From: Phycisphaerae bacterium
Lineage (GTDB): Bacteria; Planctomycetota; Phycisphaerae; Phycisphaerales; SM1A02
NCBI GenBank assembly: GCA_016795065.1
Contig: JAEUIU010000021.1
Coordinates: 124,001 to 188,000, forward strand
Reading direction: 5' to 3'
DNA: 64,000 bases
The notes under the pieces were generated by a model. It was given only the letters and a program-made list of their open reading frames with translations. It was not told where the DNA came from and searched no databases. The translations under genes and the position numbers were made by a program. This document shows positions 44,382-53,456 of the stretch, one piece after another. The stretch's first letter is position 1. Each line of letters starts with the position of its first letter.

Positions 44382-44493
44382 CCGGCCCCCTCTGTCGCTG
44401 CGCGACATCTCCCCCGACTGCGTCGGGGGAGAGCAACTTCGCTCTCCCCCGGCTTTGCCGGGGGAGATGTCGCGCAGCGACAGAGGGGGCCGG
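44382..44493. repeat. REP-like element with perfect 35-base inverted repeats
   Basis: Arms 44382-44416 and 44459-44493 are exact inverted copies beginning CCGGCCCCCTCTGTCGCTGC. The 42-base centre holds further hairpins (CCCCCGACTGCGTCGGGGG, GAGAGCAACTTCGCTCTC), so the RNA could fold as a three-armed cruciform. Similar CCCCCTCTGTCGCTGCGCGA palindromes are common dispersed repeats in other phyla. It lies upstream of fdhD, between two minus-strand genes. Confidence 0.85.
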
Positions 44494-44574
44494 TGCAGAA
44501 TCCCAAACGAGCACCACCCACCCGCTTCCTCCGTCCCTCCCCTGCGGCTTCTCCGTCTCGGCGGTGCATCCCTC

Positions 44575-46794
44575 TCATCGCAGCACCGTCAGCTTCCTTG
44601 CCTTTCGAACCCGAATCAACACGCTCTTGAAGGCCGGCGTGCGCGATTCGGGGTCGATGGTCTGGGGTACGAGGACGTTCGATTCGGGGCAATACATCGC
44701 CGCGTTGCCGGGACGGATGTCGATCACCCGCACCAGGATGTCGGGCATCTCGCCGACGGAGCTCGACACCGTCACAAGATCATCCTCGGCCAGCCCGAGG
44801 CGCTCCATGTCCTCGCTGGCCATGAGAATCACGTCGCGCCGTGACTGGCCGCGGTAGCGATCTCCTTCCTCGTAGACGACGGTGTTGAACTGCCCCTCGG
44901 AACGGATCGTCATCAGAATCAGTTCGTCGCGGTCGCGCTTGGGCGGCTCGGGAAGGGCGACCGCCGACATCGCCACCCGTCCGCTCGCGGTCGGGAAGCG
45001 CGTCTCCCGGATCGAGCGGCCACGCACGTGAAACTCCCGCTTCGACTCATCCATCGCACCGATTTCGGCATAGCCCGGCACGATCGCGGCGATCGCCTCG
45101 CGCACGGAGGCGTGGCGCTCGAACGCTGCGAAGTCAATCGGCGAGTCGTTCAGCACCCGGCGTGCGAGCGTCGCGATGAGGCGCACCTCACCCATCGGTC
45201 CTCCGCCCGGCTGCGGATAGCGTTCAGGGCCGCCCTCGGAGTAGCGAACGTAGCTGAACATCGACTCCTGCGTCGTCGGCTCCTCCTCCTCGTCGCGGGC
45301 CCGCACCGGAAGGAGAATCGTCTCCTGTCCGCGGCCGTGGGCGTGTCCGAGATTGAGCGTTGTGTTCATGTACACGACCGTGCCGATCTTCGCGAAAGCC
45401 TCGCGTCCGGCGACGGGGTCGGGCGCCGAGCCGAAGAGGTTGCCGCCCAGGTGAATCGCACAGCGCACGCCACCGGCGCGGGCAAGATCCATCGAGCCGG
45501 CGGTGTCGAGACCGCGTGCGGTCGGAAGCGCGATGCCGAAGCGCTTCTCGATGGCCTTCACCATCGACTCACGCAATTGGGGCACGGCGCCCATCGAGCC
45601 CAGGCCCTGCACGTTGGAGTGCCCGCGAAGCGGAAGGAGCCCGGATCCCGGCCGACCGATCATGCCTCGCAGGAAGGCGAGGTTGGCGATCATCCGCACG
45701 TTGTCGACACCGTGCGTGTGATGGGTCATGCCCATCGTCCAGGCGAAGATCGTCGCCTTCGATGCCGCATACATCGCAGCGATCCGTTCGATCCTCTCGC
45801 GGGCCACGCCCGACCGCTCGACAATTGTCTCCCACGGCAGGCGCTCGACCTCGGACCGGAACTCCTCCCATCCGCTGACGTGATCGCGCAGGAATCCCGC
45901 ATCCATGGCACCAAGGGCGAGCACGGCTTTCGCCACGCCGTAGAGAAACGGAATGTCGCCGCCAATGTGCGGCTGGATGTACTCGTCACTCATGCGCGAG
46001 CCGAAGAGAAGGCTTCGGGCATCGGACGGAACGCTGAAGTTCACCAGGCCGAGCTCGCAGATCGGGTTGACGGCAACGACCTTGCCGCCCCGACGGCGCA
46101 GGTCCAGCAGGGTCCGCATGAAGCGCGGATGGTTGGAGGCCGGATTGCCGCCTAACAGGACGATCATGTCGCAGTGGGCGAGATCCTCGAGCGTTACCGT
46201 CGCGGTGGAGCTGCCGATCGTGCTGGCGAGGCCGACGCCGGAGGCCTGATGGCAATAGAAGGAGCAGTTGTTGACGTTGTTGGTGCCGAACGCCCGTGCG
46301 AAGAGTTGATAGAGGAAGCCGGCCTCATTCGACGAGCGACCGCTGAGGTAGAAGTAGGTTTCCTCGGGGCGGCTCAGCTTCAGGGCCGACGTCACCTTGT
46401 CGATCGCCTCGCTCCAGGAGATGGCCCGATACCCCCGGTCGCCCGGTCCGGCGTAGAGCGGCTGGGTGATGCGACCGGCGGTCTCAAGCTGGCGCGGCGA
46501 GAAGCGCTCGAGCTTGTCAAACGTGAACTCCTCGAAGAAGCCCGGCCGAATGCCCCCGGCCATGTCCGCGGCCATTGCCTGCACCGACTTCTTGCAGAAC
46601 TCGGGAAAGCGTCCCTCTTCGTTGGTCATTCCCCCCTGCTGGCCGCCCATGCCCAGCGCACAGGTCTTGCAGGCATTCTTGGCCCGCAGCGCTTTCCACA
46701 TGCGGACGAAGCCGCCCACCCGCCGCGCCTCGCGGAACGTGTAGAGAACCGAATGCCAGCCTCCGGCTGTGCGTGGAAGTCGCGGTTTCGTCAT
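44575..46794 (-). CDS. FdhF/YdeP-family molybdopterin oxidoreductase
   Basis: This bis-MGD enzyme has 739 residues. The N-terminus has CKTCALGMGGQQGGMTNE, typical of the YdeP branch, rather than a full [4Fe-4S] four-cysteine set. The core has ETYFYLSGRSSNEAGFLYQL, an active-site-region Cys in CSFYCHQASGVGL, and the C-terminal domain IRSEGQFNTVVYEEGDRYRG. ATG 46794 (MTKPRLPRTAGG) is chosen because the frame upstream shadows mobA. YdeP-type proteins are linked with acid tolerance and formate-like chemistry, but the substrate is unknown. It lies divergent from mobA and upstream of fdhD on the same strand. Confidence 0.88.
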   Translation of the reverse strand: MTKPRLPRTAGGWHSVLYTFREARRVGGFVRMWKALRAKNACKTCALGMGGQQGGMTNEEGRFPEFCKKSVQAMAADMAGGIRPGFFEEFTFDKLERFSPRQLETAGRITQPLYAGPGDRGYRAISWSEAIDKVTSALKLSRPEETYFYLSGRSSNEAGFLYQLFARAFGTNNVNNCSFYCHQASGVGLASTIGSSTATVTLEDLAHCDMIVLLGGNPASNHPRFMRTLLDLRRRGGKVVAVNPICELGLVNFSVPSDARSLLFGSRMSDEYIQPHIGGDIPFLYGVAKAVLALGAMDAGFLRDHVSGWEEFRSEVERLPWETIVERSGVARERIERIAAMYAASKATIFAWTMGMTHHTHGVDNVRMIANLAFLRGMIGRPGSGLLPLRGHSNVQGLGSMGAVPQLRESMVKAIEKRFGIALPTARGLDTAGSMDLARAGGVRCAIHLGGNLFGSAPDPVAGREAFAKIGTVVYMNTTLNLGHAHGRGQETILLPVRARDEEEEPTTQESMFSYVRYSEGGPERYPQPGGGPMGEVRLIATLARRVLNDSPIDFAAFERHASVREAIAAIVPGYAEIGAMDESKREFHVRGRSIRETRFPTASGRVAMSAVALPEPPKRDRDELILMTIRSEGQFNTVVYEEGDRYRGQSRRDVILMASEDMERLGLAEDDLVTVSSSVGEMPDILVRVIDIRPGNAAMYCPESNVLVPQTIDPESRTPAFKSVLIRVRKARKLTVLR

Positions 46795-46846
46795 GGGCAG
46801 ACCAGTATCGTCAAACTCCGTGGTGGCGACGATAGCATCCAAGTCC

Positions 46847-47416
46847 GTGCCTGACCTCCAACCCATTGTCCTTGTCGGAGGTCGAAGTCGGCGATTCGGT
46901 CGCGACAAGCTCAGGGAGCCATGGTGCGGAACCGAAGGCGGCGAGTGGCTCGTGGACCAGCCGAGGTTGGCCCTGCAACGAGCGTTCGGTGTCCCTGCCT
47001 GGGCCGTGGGCGATTGCGATCGCGAGGTGGCGTGCCGCTTCGAACGCCATCTGCCCGACGACCTCCCCGGCGCCGGCCCGATCGCCGGCATCGTGGCAGC
47101 TCTCGTGGCGGCAGATCGGCCGGTGGTGGTCCTCTCAGGCGACCTGCCCTCCATCACGGCCGAGGACCTGGGCATGCTGCTCGCCGCTGCCGAGACGAAC
47201 CCCGCTGCGGATGCGGCGCTCGCCGTTGCCGACGAGCAGGCGCCTGTCGAACCCTGCATCGGGCTTTACCGACCGTCGATTCTTTCCCATCTGCGGTCCG
47301 CACTCGGTACGGGAAAGACCCCCTCGCTCCGCGGGATCCTCGAGAAAGCCACGATTCTCCGCGTGCCTCTTGATCGCCGTGCGACTCGAAACGCGAACAC
47401 CGTCCAGGAACTCTGA
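46847..47416 (+). CDS. mobA: Molybdenum cofactor guanylyltransferase MobA
   Basis: MobA attaches GMP to molybdopterin, giving the MGD needed by NapA and the formate dehydrogenases here. The 189-residue protein has IVLVGGRSRRFGRDKL, GAGPIAGIVAAL and VVVLSGDLPSI. GTG 46847 (VPDLQPIVLVGG) is chosen because the signature loop follows at the usual distance; in-frame upstream codons overlap the divergent gene. The first Gly of the usual LAGG motif reads LVGG. Confidence 0.88.
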   Translation: MPDLQPIVLVGGRSRRFGRDKLREPWCGTEGGEWLVDQPRLALQRAFGVPAWAVGDCDREVACRFERHLPDDLPGAGPIAGIVAALVAADRPVVVLSGDLPSITAEDLGMLLAAAETNPAADAALAVADEQAPVEPCIGLYRPSILSHLRSALGTGKTPSLRGILEKATILRVPLDRRATRNANTVQEL

Positions 47417-47449
47417 ACCCTCCTTTGCGAACCCACCGGATTCCCCACC

Positions 47450-47893
47450 ATGCCCCGCCAGTCCAAACCACGTTCGTCCAGCAAGTCGGCCTCTGAGCCG
47501 GCCAAGCCCTCCGCTCGCGCCGCCGCGTCGGCATCACCCAAGGCGCCTGCGTTGGGCGCATTGGGCGCAGCGGGCGCCTCAAAGATCCCCAACACCTTCA
47601 AGACCTTCATCGCGAAGTACCCGGAACTCGGCGCCGCCCACGAGAAGGTCGCCGGTGCCGTCGAGCGGGCCGGTCCGCTGGATGCGAAGACGCTTGCCCT
47701 GGTGAAGATCGGCATCGCCCTCGGCGCGGGTCTTGAGTCGGCCCTGCGCAGCCACGTGCGGCGTGCGATGCAGCAAGGGGCCACGATCGTCGAGATTGAG
47801 CAGGCGATACTCCTGGGCATGAACACGGTCGGGTTCCCGCGCACCGTCGCCGCTTGGTCGTGGGCCCACCAACAGTTCGCCAAGGGCTCCTAG
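47450..47893 (+). CDS. Carboxymuconolactone decarboxylase (CMD/AhpD-like) family protein
   Basis: The 147-residue protein has an N-terminal Ala/Ser/Lys/Pro-rich tail of about 45 residues. A helical CMD domain follows (LDAKTLALVKIGIALGAGLE, SHVRRAMQQGATIVEIEQAI, MNTVGFPRTVAAW). The CxxC of AhpD-type peroxidases is missing; only the histidine in ESALRSH is kept, so a redox role is doubtful. It follows mobA by 33 bases. Confidence 0.8.
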   Translation: MPRQSKPRSSSKSASEPAKPSARAAASASPKAPALGALGAAGASKIPNTFKTFIAKYPELGAAHEKVAGAVERAGPLDAKTLALVKIGIALGAGLESALRSHVRRAMQQGATIVEIEQAILLGMNTVGFPRTVAAWSWAHQQFAKGS

Positions 47894-48061
47894 CCCGGAG
47901 CGCCCCGAGCCTGACGAAGGGCCCACACTCCCTCTCGCGGGGCGGTCACGCGTGTCGGTCGGATCTGATTGGATTGGTACACCGACTCGTTCGCACGCAC
48001 AAAGTCCGCTCTTGAGCAGTGCTGCTGGCTCGTTCACCTGTTCACGTCGCCTGATGCCGCC

Positions 48062-48067
48062 TACGCT
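48062..48067 (+). promoter_or_regulatory. TACGCT -10 box upstream of the MFS gene
   Basis: TACGCT lies 15 bases before the GTG at 48083, so a leader of only a few bases is expected. It matches the boxes at moaA and moeA. Confidence 0.4.
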
Positions 48068-48082
48068 GCGGGTTTTCCCTCC

Positions 48083-49570
48083 GTGACGCGCCTTCCGGAC
48101 AACCCCTCACCACCCCGCACCGGCCCGCGCTCGCCACGCCCTGCCTCCACCGAAGCGCCGCAGCCTCCCGAACCCTCGCGCCAGCCCCCTTGGGCGCCGT
48201 TCACGCTGCTCGGGTCCATGGTCGGGAGCTTTCATCCAGAGCGACTGCCACCGATGCTCCGGGCCACTTACGCCCGAGAGCTACTCTCGTGGTTCTTCCT
48301 GCCCGTCATGCTGGGTGCGATCGAGGGCGGCACGATTGCCGTCGTCGTCAAGAAGAGCTTCACCGGCGTCGAGGGGATCCCCGAATCGCAACTCAATCTG
48401 GCGGTGACGCTCCTCACCGCGGCACCCAACTTTGCGAACCTGACCAGCTTCCTGTGGGCGGGCGTCTCGCGCGGGCGGGCGAAGGTTCCGTTCATCGCGG
48501 GACTGCAAATCGCGACGTCGATTCTCGTCGGCCTGATCGCCCTCGCCCCGCAATCGGCGTTCGGGCTTTGGATGGTCGCGATTCTGACGATCCTCGGACG
48601 CACCTGTTGGACCGGCGTCATCACACTGCGGGCGGCGGTGTGGCGAAACAACTATCCCAACGCCAATCGGGCGACGATCGCCGGCCGCATGGCGACGGTG
48701 CAAAGCATCGTCCTCGCTCTCGCGGGCATGGCGGTCGGCGCCGCGATGGACTGGAACCCGGCGTCGTTTCACATCGTCTTCCCGGGGCTGGCGATCATCG
48801 GCATCATCGGCAACCAGATCTATCGCAAGGTGCGGTTGCGCGGCCAGCGGCGACTCGCCCGCGCCGAACTCGCCGGGCGAGCCGGTCCGTCGTTCACGCT
48901 CAGCCCCGTCTCGCTCGGCTTCGCCCTTGTGCGAGCCCTCCGCGGCATCTGGACCACGCTGGAGGAGGACCGCCTCTACCGCACGTTCATGTGGTGGATG
49001 TTCATCTTCGGCTTCGGCAACCTGCTCTATCAGGCGCCGCTGACGATCATCCTTTCGGAGGAGTTTGACGTCAGCTACACCGAGGGCATCCTCATCAACG
49101 CGATCATTCCGCTCGCGGTGATGCCCTTTGCGATTCCGCTTTGGGCGAAGCTCCTCGACCGGACCCACGTCATCACCTTCCGGGCGATCCACGGCTGGTC
49201 CTTCGTGACCGCAACTGCTGGCCTCTGGCTTGCGACGCTCACGCACTTCTTCCCGCTTTTCTACATCGCCTCGGTCTTCCTCGGCATCGGCTTCGGTGGC
49301 GGCGTGCTCGCCTGGAACCTCGGCCACCAGCACTTCGCCCCCGCCCACCGCGACGGCGAGTACATGTCGGTGCACGTGACCCTCAACGGCATCCGCGGCG
49401 TGATGGCCCCGATCTGCGCGTGGTGGCTCATCGGCGTCTTCAAGGACTTTGAGATGAGCTCATCCTGGGTCTTCGCGGTGTGTGTCGCGGTCAACGTGAT
49501 CGGGGCGCTGGGGTTTGTCGCGATGGCCCGCGAGCTGCATCGCAGACGCCCCGACGGCGCGAGGGCATAG
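48083..49570 (+). CDS. Major facilitator superfamily transporter
   Basis: This membrane protein of 495 residues has about twelve hydrophobic segments in two halves with a central polar loop (about residues 245-290). Features include FFLPVMLGAIEGGTIAVVVK in the first helix, GRTCWTGVITLRAAVWRNN, and GGGVLAWNLGHQHFAPAHRD in the second half. It resembles MFS members without a known substrate. The start GTG 48083 is inferred from the -10 box; ATG 48218 (MVGSFHPERLPPM) is an alternative. The first 45 residues are Pro/Arg rich. Confidence 0.8.
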   Translation: MTRLPDNPSPPRTGPRSPRPASTEAPQPPEPSRQPPWAPFTLLGSMVGSFHPERLPPMLRATYARELLSWFFLPVMLGAIEGGTIAVVVKKSFTGVEGIPESQLNLAVTLLTAAPNFANLTSFLWAGVSRGRAKVPFIAGLQIATSILVGLIALAPQSAFGLWMVAILTILGRTCWTGVITLRAAVWRNNYPNANRATIAGRMATVQSIVLALAGMAVGAAMDWNPASFHIVFPGLAIIGIIGNQIYRKVRLRGQRRLARAELAGRAGPSFTLSPVSLGFALVRALRGIWTTLEEDRLYRTFMWWMFIFGFGNLLYQAPLTIILSEEFDVSYTEGILINAIIPLAVMPFAIPLWAKLLDRTHVITFRAIHGWSFVTATAGLWLATLTHFFPLFYIASVFLGIGFGGGVLAWNLGHQHFAPAHRDGEYMSVHVTLNGIRGVMAPICAWWLIGVFKDFEMSSSWVFAVCVAVNVIGALGFVAMARELHRRRPDGARA

Positions 49571-49582
49571 CGAACGTGCCGC

Positions 49583-50707
49583 TTACCCGTTCCACGCCCC
49601 TAACAGGACGCCCAAGTCGGCCGCATTCACCACGCCGTCGCCGGTCAGGTCGTGCAATGCCCCGCCCCAGCCACCTAACAGGATGGCGAGGTCCGACGCG
49701 TTCACGATTCCGTCACCATTGAGGTCGCTCGGATTCGGCTGCGGGTTGGCGTGCTCACCGAGAAACGAGAGAAGCTGTTCGTCGGTCGCCTGCGTCACCA
49801 GGTCCACGCCCGCCAACGACCGCGGAACGCTCACGCTGGCGAAGCGCGCGTAGTCAAACGTGGCCTGCACGTCGGGGAAGAACGGCTGCCCCGGGTTGCT
49901 CGATGGATCCGGCCCAAGCGCCGCATTCAGAACGTGTCCGTTCTGGAAGAAGGGGTCGTACGTCGACGCCTTGAACCAGTCGGTGTAGCTCACCATGCCG
50001 ACCTGAAGCGTCGCCGGCATGTCGGCGCGGGCGTAACGGCGATGCACCTGCCAGGCACCGCCGGGCGAGCGATAGAGGCAGATCACCGCGGGTCCGATTC
50101 TCGCGATCTGGATTTCCGCGCTCGCCACCGCCGTCGGCGTGATGCACAGGTCCGAGACGCCGTTCTCGGTCGTTTTCACCTCAAGGTGCGGCCCCTCGCC
50201 GGGCGAACAGGGCCCGCTTCCGAAGCCGTAGCCGACGGAGAGAAAGACGTAGTTCTCCGCGCCCGATGTCCATTGCTCAGGCGAGGTGATGCCAAGCGAC
50301 GTTCGGATCATCGCCCCACCTAACGAAAAGGCCGCTTCGGGAAGGCCGAAGCCATCACCGCCCGTCGCCGTTACGTCGATGGTGAAGGCGAAGTCGCCGG
50401 TCACGTTCTTGAAGGTCAATTCGCCGCGGTAATCCTGATACCACGTGCTCGTCCACGGACGCATGACGAGGGCACCGGGCATGGTCGTGTTGACGTCCAG
50501 CACCTGAAGCTGGTCGGCATTCCAGCCCTCGACCTGGTGGATGCGGGACCACTCGGCCAAGCTCGCCGACGAGCCGAATTCGTCGCTGAGGCTTGAGAGC
50601 GCATCGTCGGCGGAGGTCGACCCAGTAAGAAACCCAGCGAGAAGCCCGGAGAGGAACCCGACCGAGACAACCCTGACGACGCTGACGCGGAATGTAATAA
50701 CGCTCAT
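49583..50707 (-). CDS. Secreted protein with a C-terminal dockerin-like domain
   Basis: This 374-residue exported protein has a signal peptide (SVVRVVSVGFLSGLLAGFL). A beta-rich region of about 190 residues follows (SDEFGSSASLAEWSRIHQVEGWN, WYQDYRGELTFKNVTGDFA), like a concanavalin-A/DUF1349-type lectin fold. The C-terminus carries two calcium-loop repeats, DLNGDGIVNASDLAILLGGW and DLTGDGVVNAADLGVLLGAW, the pattern used as an anchoring or sorting tail in Phycisphaerae. ATG 50707 gives a clean signal peptide. It is divergent from rpsA. Binding target unknown. Confidence 0.8.
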   Translation of the reverse strand: MSVITFRVSVVRVVSVGFLSGLLAGFLTGSTSADDALSSLSDEFGSSASLAEWSRIHQVEGWNADQLQVLDVNTTMPGALVMRPWTSTWYQDYRGELTFKNVTGDFAFTIDVTATGGDGFGLPEAAFSLGGAMIRTSLGITSPEQWTSGAENYVFLSVGYGFGSGPCSPGEGPHLEVKTTENGVSDLCITPTAVASAEIQIARIGPAVICLYRSPGGAWQVHRRYARADMPATLQVGMVSYTDWFKASTYDPFFQNGHVLNAALGPDPSSNPGQPFFPDVQATFDYARFASVSVPRSLAGVDLVTQATDEQLLSFLGEHANPQPNPSDLNGDGIVNASDLAILLGGWGGALHDLTGDGVVNAADLGVLLGAWNG

Positions 50708-50876
50708 GGACGGACTCCGGGAGGGGCAGAACCGACGGGGGAAACGGCGTTTCTCCGTTGGCACAAGCGAGAATCCCGCAGGCCGAGCGTCACAATTGAC
50801 GGTTCCGGCGAGAGATCGCCGTTGCCCAATCCTCCCCAACGACGGCAATGCACTTCCGGCAAGGAGCGGAGCTCGG

Positions 50877-50882
50877 TACACT
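50877..50882 (+). promoter_or_regulatory. TACACT -10 box upstream of rpsA
   Basis: TACACTCGCCCG lies 149 bases before the rpsA ATG. That leaves a leader of about 140 bases, long for this window and compatible with S1 autoregulation, which is known in other bacteria. Confidence 0.45.
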
Positions 50883-51030
50883 CGCCCGCTTTCCCCGACG
50901 CGCCGGGATGGTCCTGACGCTGAAGGGTATGACTCTCTTCACACATCGCCGACCACCCGTCTCCCGCGCGTGCGGGCAGGCGGCCAACGCAACAACGGTC
51001 GCACCCCCGGTCGGCGACCCCAAGGAAACA

Positions 51031-52803
51031 ATGGTCGATTACAACCTGATTGAGGAACTGCAGCTCGACACCAACGCCGCGGAGAAGATGCTCCGCGACG
51101 CCTTCGGCGACACCGTCGCCAAGGGTGACATGAACTCCCTCCTCAAGGAGGAAATCAAGAACTTCGCCCCAGGCACGATCCTCAAGGGTCGCGTCGTCGG
51201 ACACGCCGGTGACTTCGTCGTCATCGAGGTCGGTCTGAAGAGCGAAGGTCTCGTTGAGAAGGGCGAGTTCGATGGCGACATCGCCGTGGGCGATGAGGTC
51301 GAAGTGCTCCTCGAACAGCTCGAAGGCGAGGACGGCGGCGTCATCCTCTCCAAGCGCAAGGCCGACCGCATCCGCGGCTGGGAGCAGATCCTCCAGACCC
51401 GCAAGGAAGGCGACGTCGTCGAAGGCAAGTGCGTGCGCAAGATCAAGGGCGGCCTGCTCGTCGACATCGGCGTGCCGGTCTTCCTTCCCGCCTCGCAGGT
51501 CGACGTCCGACGTCCCGGCGACATCGGCGACTTCATCGGCAAGACGCTGCGGGCCCAGATCCTCAAGATCGATGAGGAACGCCGCAACATCGTCATCAGC
51601 CGCCGCAAGCTGATCGAAGAGGAACGCGAAGAGGCCAAGCGCAAGCTCCTCGACAACGTGAAAGAAGGCGACATCGTCCGCGGCACCGTCACGAACATCG
51701 CCGACTTCGGCGCGTTCGTCGACCTCGGCGGCATCGACGGTCTCCTTCACGTCACCGACATGTCGTGGGGCCGCGTCAACCACCCGAGCGAAATCGTTCG
51801 CATCGGTGACGAGCTCGACGTCAAGATCCTCAACATCGAGCGCGAACGCGAGAAGATCTCCCTCGGCCTCAAGCAGAAGGAGACCTCCCCTTGGGAGCAG
51901 ATCGAACGGAAGTACCCGGTCGGCTGCCGCGTGAAGGGTTCGGTCGTCAACCTCATGAGCTACGGCGCATTCGTGCGGCTTGAGGAAGGCATCGAAGGCC
52001 TCGTCCACATCAGCGAGATGTCGTGGACCCGTCGCGTCAACCACCCAAGCGAAGTCGTCCAGGTCGGTGATGAGGTCGATGTGGTCGTCCTCGACATCAA
52101 CAAGGACAAGCTCGAGATCTCCCTCGGCATGAAGCAGACCGAGGTCAATCCGTGGGAGCTCGTCGCCGAGAAGTACCCCCCGGGCACGATCATCGAGGGC
52201 AAGGTCCGCAACCTCGCCAACTACGGTGCCTTCATCGAGATCGAGCCGGGCATCGACGGCCTTCTCCACGTCAGCGACATCAGCTGGACGAAGAAGGTCG
52301 CCCACCCGAACGAGGTCTTCAAGAAGGGCGACGTCGTCAAGTGCGTCGTCATCGACGTCGACCAGGAGAAGCAGCGCGTCGGCCTCGGCCTCAAGCAGCT
52401 CGCCGAGGATCCGTGGCTCGAGGCGATCCCGACGGCCTACCGTCCGGGCATGATCGTGCAGGGCACGATCACGAAGATCACCAACTTCGGTGTCTTCGTC
52501 GAGCTCGAGCAGGGCCTCGAAGGCCTCCTCCACATCAGCGAGCTCTCCGACCAGAAGGTCGAGAACCCGCAGGATGTGGTCAAGGTCGGCCAGGCGGTGG
52601 ACGTCAAGATCCTCCGCGTCGATACCGACGATCGCAAGATCGGCCTCTCGCTCAAGCGTGCCCAGTGGGGCGCGGGCGTGGACGACCGCGATCCGGCGGC
52701 CGGCGGCGGTGCAGGCGGCGCCCGCGAAGGCGGACGTCCCTCCCCGGCGCGTGGCGGCATGGACGACCACGGCGCGATGGGTACGGACAAGATCAAGTTC
52801 TAG
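51031..52803 (+). CDS. rpsA: 30S ribosomal protein S1
   Basis: S1 helps mRNA bind the ribosome. The 590-residue product has six S1 (OB-fold) repeats, starting near APGTILKGRVV, EGDVVEGKCV, EGDIVRGTVTNI, VGCRVKGSVV, PGTIIEGKVR and PGMIVQGTITKI, each followed by the GxFV/LHxSxxS motif in later repeats. A Gly/Arg-rich tail (about 35 residues) ends the protein. ATG 51031 (MVDYNLIEELQLD) follows CAAGGAAAC. The long upstream frame is the leader, not coding. A tandem repeat and an inverted-repeat element lie behind it. Confidence 0.96.
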   Translation: MVDYNLIEELQLDTNAAEKMLRDAFGDTVAKGDMNSLLKEEIKNFAPGTILKGRVVGHAGDFVVIEVGLKSEGLVEKGEFDGDIAVGDEVEVLLEQLEGEDGGVILSKRKADRIRGWEQILQTRKEGDVVEGKCVRKIKGGLLVDIGVPVFLPASQVDVRRPGDIGDFIGKTLRAQILKIDEERRNIVISRRKLIEEEREEAKRKLLDNVKEGDIVRGTVTNIADFGAFVDLGGIDGLLHVTDMSWGRVNHPSEIVRIGDELDVKILNIEREREKISLGLKQKETSPWEQIERKYPVGCRVKGSVVNLMSYGAFVRLEEGIEGLVHISEMSWTRRVNHPSEVVQVGDEVDVVVLDINKDKLEISLGMKQTEVNPWELVAEKYPPGTIIEGKVRNLANYGAFIEIEPGIDGLLHVSDISWTKKVAHPNEVFKKGDVVKCVVIDVDQEKQRVGLGLKQLAEDPWLEAIPTAYRPGMIVQGTITKITNFGVFVELEQGLEGLLHISELSDQKVENPQDVVKVGQAVDVKILRVDTDDRKIGLSLKRAQWGAGVDDRDPAAGGGAGGAREGGRPSPARGGMDDHGAMGTDKIKF

Positions 52804-52806
52804 TTT

Positions 52807-53041
52807 GAGCGCTCCGTACGGCCCTCCGGGCCGACACTCGCTCTCATCCGGCGGGCGCGGCGGAGTGAATCCGCCGCTGCCGGCTGGGCTTGAGCTGAGC
52901 GCTCCGTACGGCCCTCCGGGCCGACACTCGCTCTCGTCCGGCGGGCGCGGCGGAGTGAATCCGCCGCTGCCGGCTGGACTGGAGCTGAGCGCTCCGTACG
53001 GCCCTCCGGGCCGACACTCGCTCTGGTCCGGCGGGCGCGGG
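52807..53041 (+). repeat. Tandem 90-base repeat, 2.6 copies, behind rpsA
   Basis: Units begin at 52807, 52897 and 52987 with GAGCGCTCCGTACGGCCCTC. The first two are nearly identical, and the third stops after about 55 bases at GGCGCGGGC. Each full unit holds two hairpins (CGGCCCTCCGGGCCG and CGGCGGAGTGAATCCGCCG). The period is a multiple of three, so a frame stays open, but it has no protein-like features. Confidence 0.85.
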
Positions 53042-53210
53042 CTAACAGCCCGTGGCGAAAGTCATTCGGGCTGCGGACGAGCAGAAGGGCAGATTCCTTC
53101 GTCGGCGCAACTCGCTCGTATCGCTGCGGATACTGCTTTGTCGCTCCTCCTCGGACTCTGCCCTTCTGCTCATCCTCGCTTTCCGAAGCACTTTCGCCAC
53201 GGGCTGCTAA
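53042..53210. mobile_element. MITE-like element with about 60-base inverted repeats
   Basis: The left end CTAACAGCCCGTGGCGAAAG and right end CTTTCGCCACGGGCTGCTAA are inverted copies. Similarity continues inward through a shared GAGCAGAAGGGCAGA word (53079-53094 and its inverse near 53156-53171). It encodes no transposase. The same end word is found at the napA stop and at 55911-55930, which suggests a dispersed family moved in trans. It is directly joined to the tandem repeat behind rpsA. Confidence 0.7.
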
Positions 53211-53247
53211 ACCACCCGACACCATCGCCTGCACTCACTTCAACAAC

Positions 53248-53278
53248 AGCCCCGGCCGCCTGGCCGGGGCTCTTTCGT
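53248..53278 (+). terminator. Rho-independent terminator of the rpsA transcript
   Basis: AGCCCCGGCC and GGCCGGGGCT form a 10-pair stem with a 4-base loop, followed by CTTTCGTT. The rpsA stop is about 440 bases upstream, so the repeats would be part of the 3' untranslated region. Confidence 0.8.
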
Positions 53279-53370
53279 TGGGCACGCGGCGTCCCATCAG
53301 CGAATGATCGTCGCCGATGCACGGCCCTGTTTTCCTGCTGAAAGTTGGCCGTCCTGAGAGTCCGCCTCGA

Positions 53371-53376
53371 TACACT
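53371..53376 (+). promoter_or_regulatory. TACACT -10 box upstream of the C39-like gene
   Basis: TACACTCGG lies 81 bases before the ATG at 53457. TTGGCC at 53346 (19 bases upstream) could be a weak -35. Confidence 0.45.
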
Positions 53377-53456
53377 CGGAAGCTGGACGAGATTCGGCTT
53401 CCCGAGTCGATCTCTCGTGTGGTGTTCCCACCGCGCTCGTTCCCAGAGGATACCTC

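Noticed and set aside
50704..52770. Minus-strand open frame of 688 codons
   Set aside because: Antisense to rpsA, which has six clear S1 repeats.
52490..53341. Plus-strand frame crossing the 90-base repeats
   Set aside because: It is a shadow of rpsA that runs into the repeats; the repeated peptide is only a translation of non-coding DNA.
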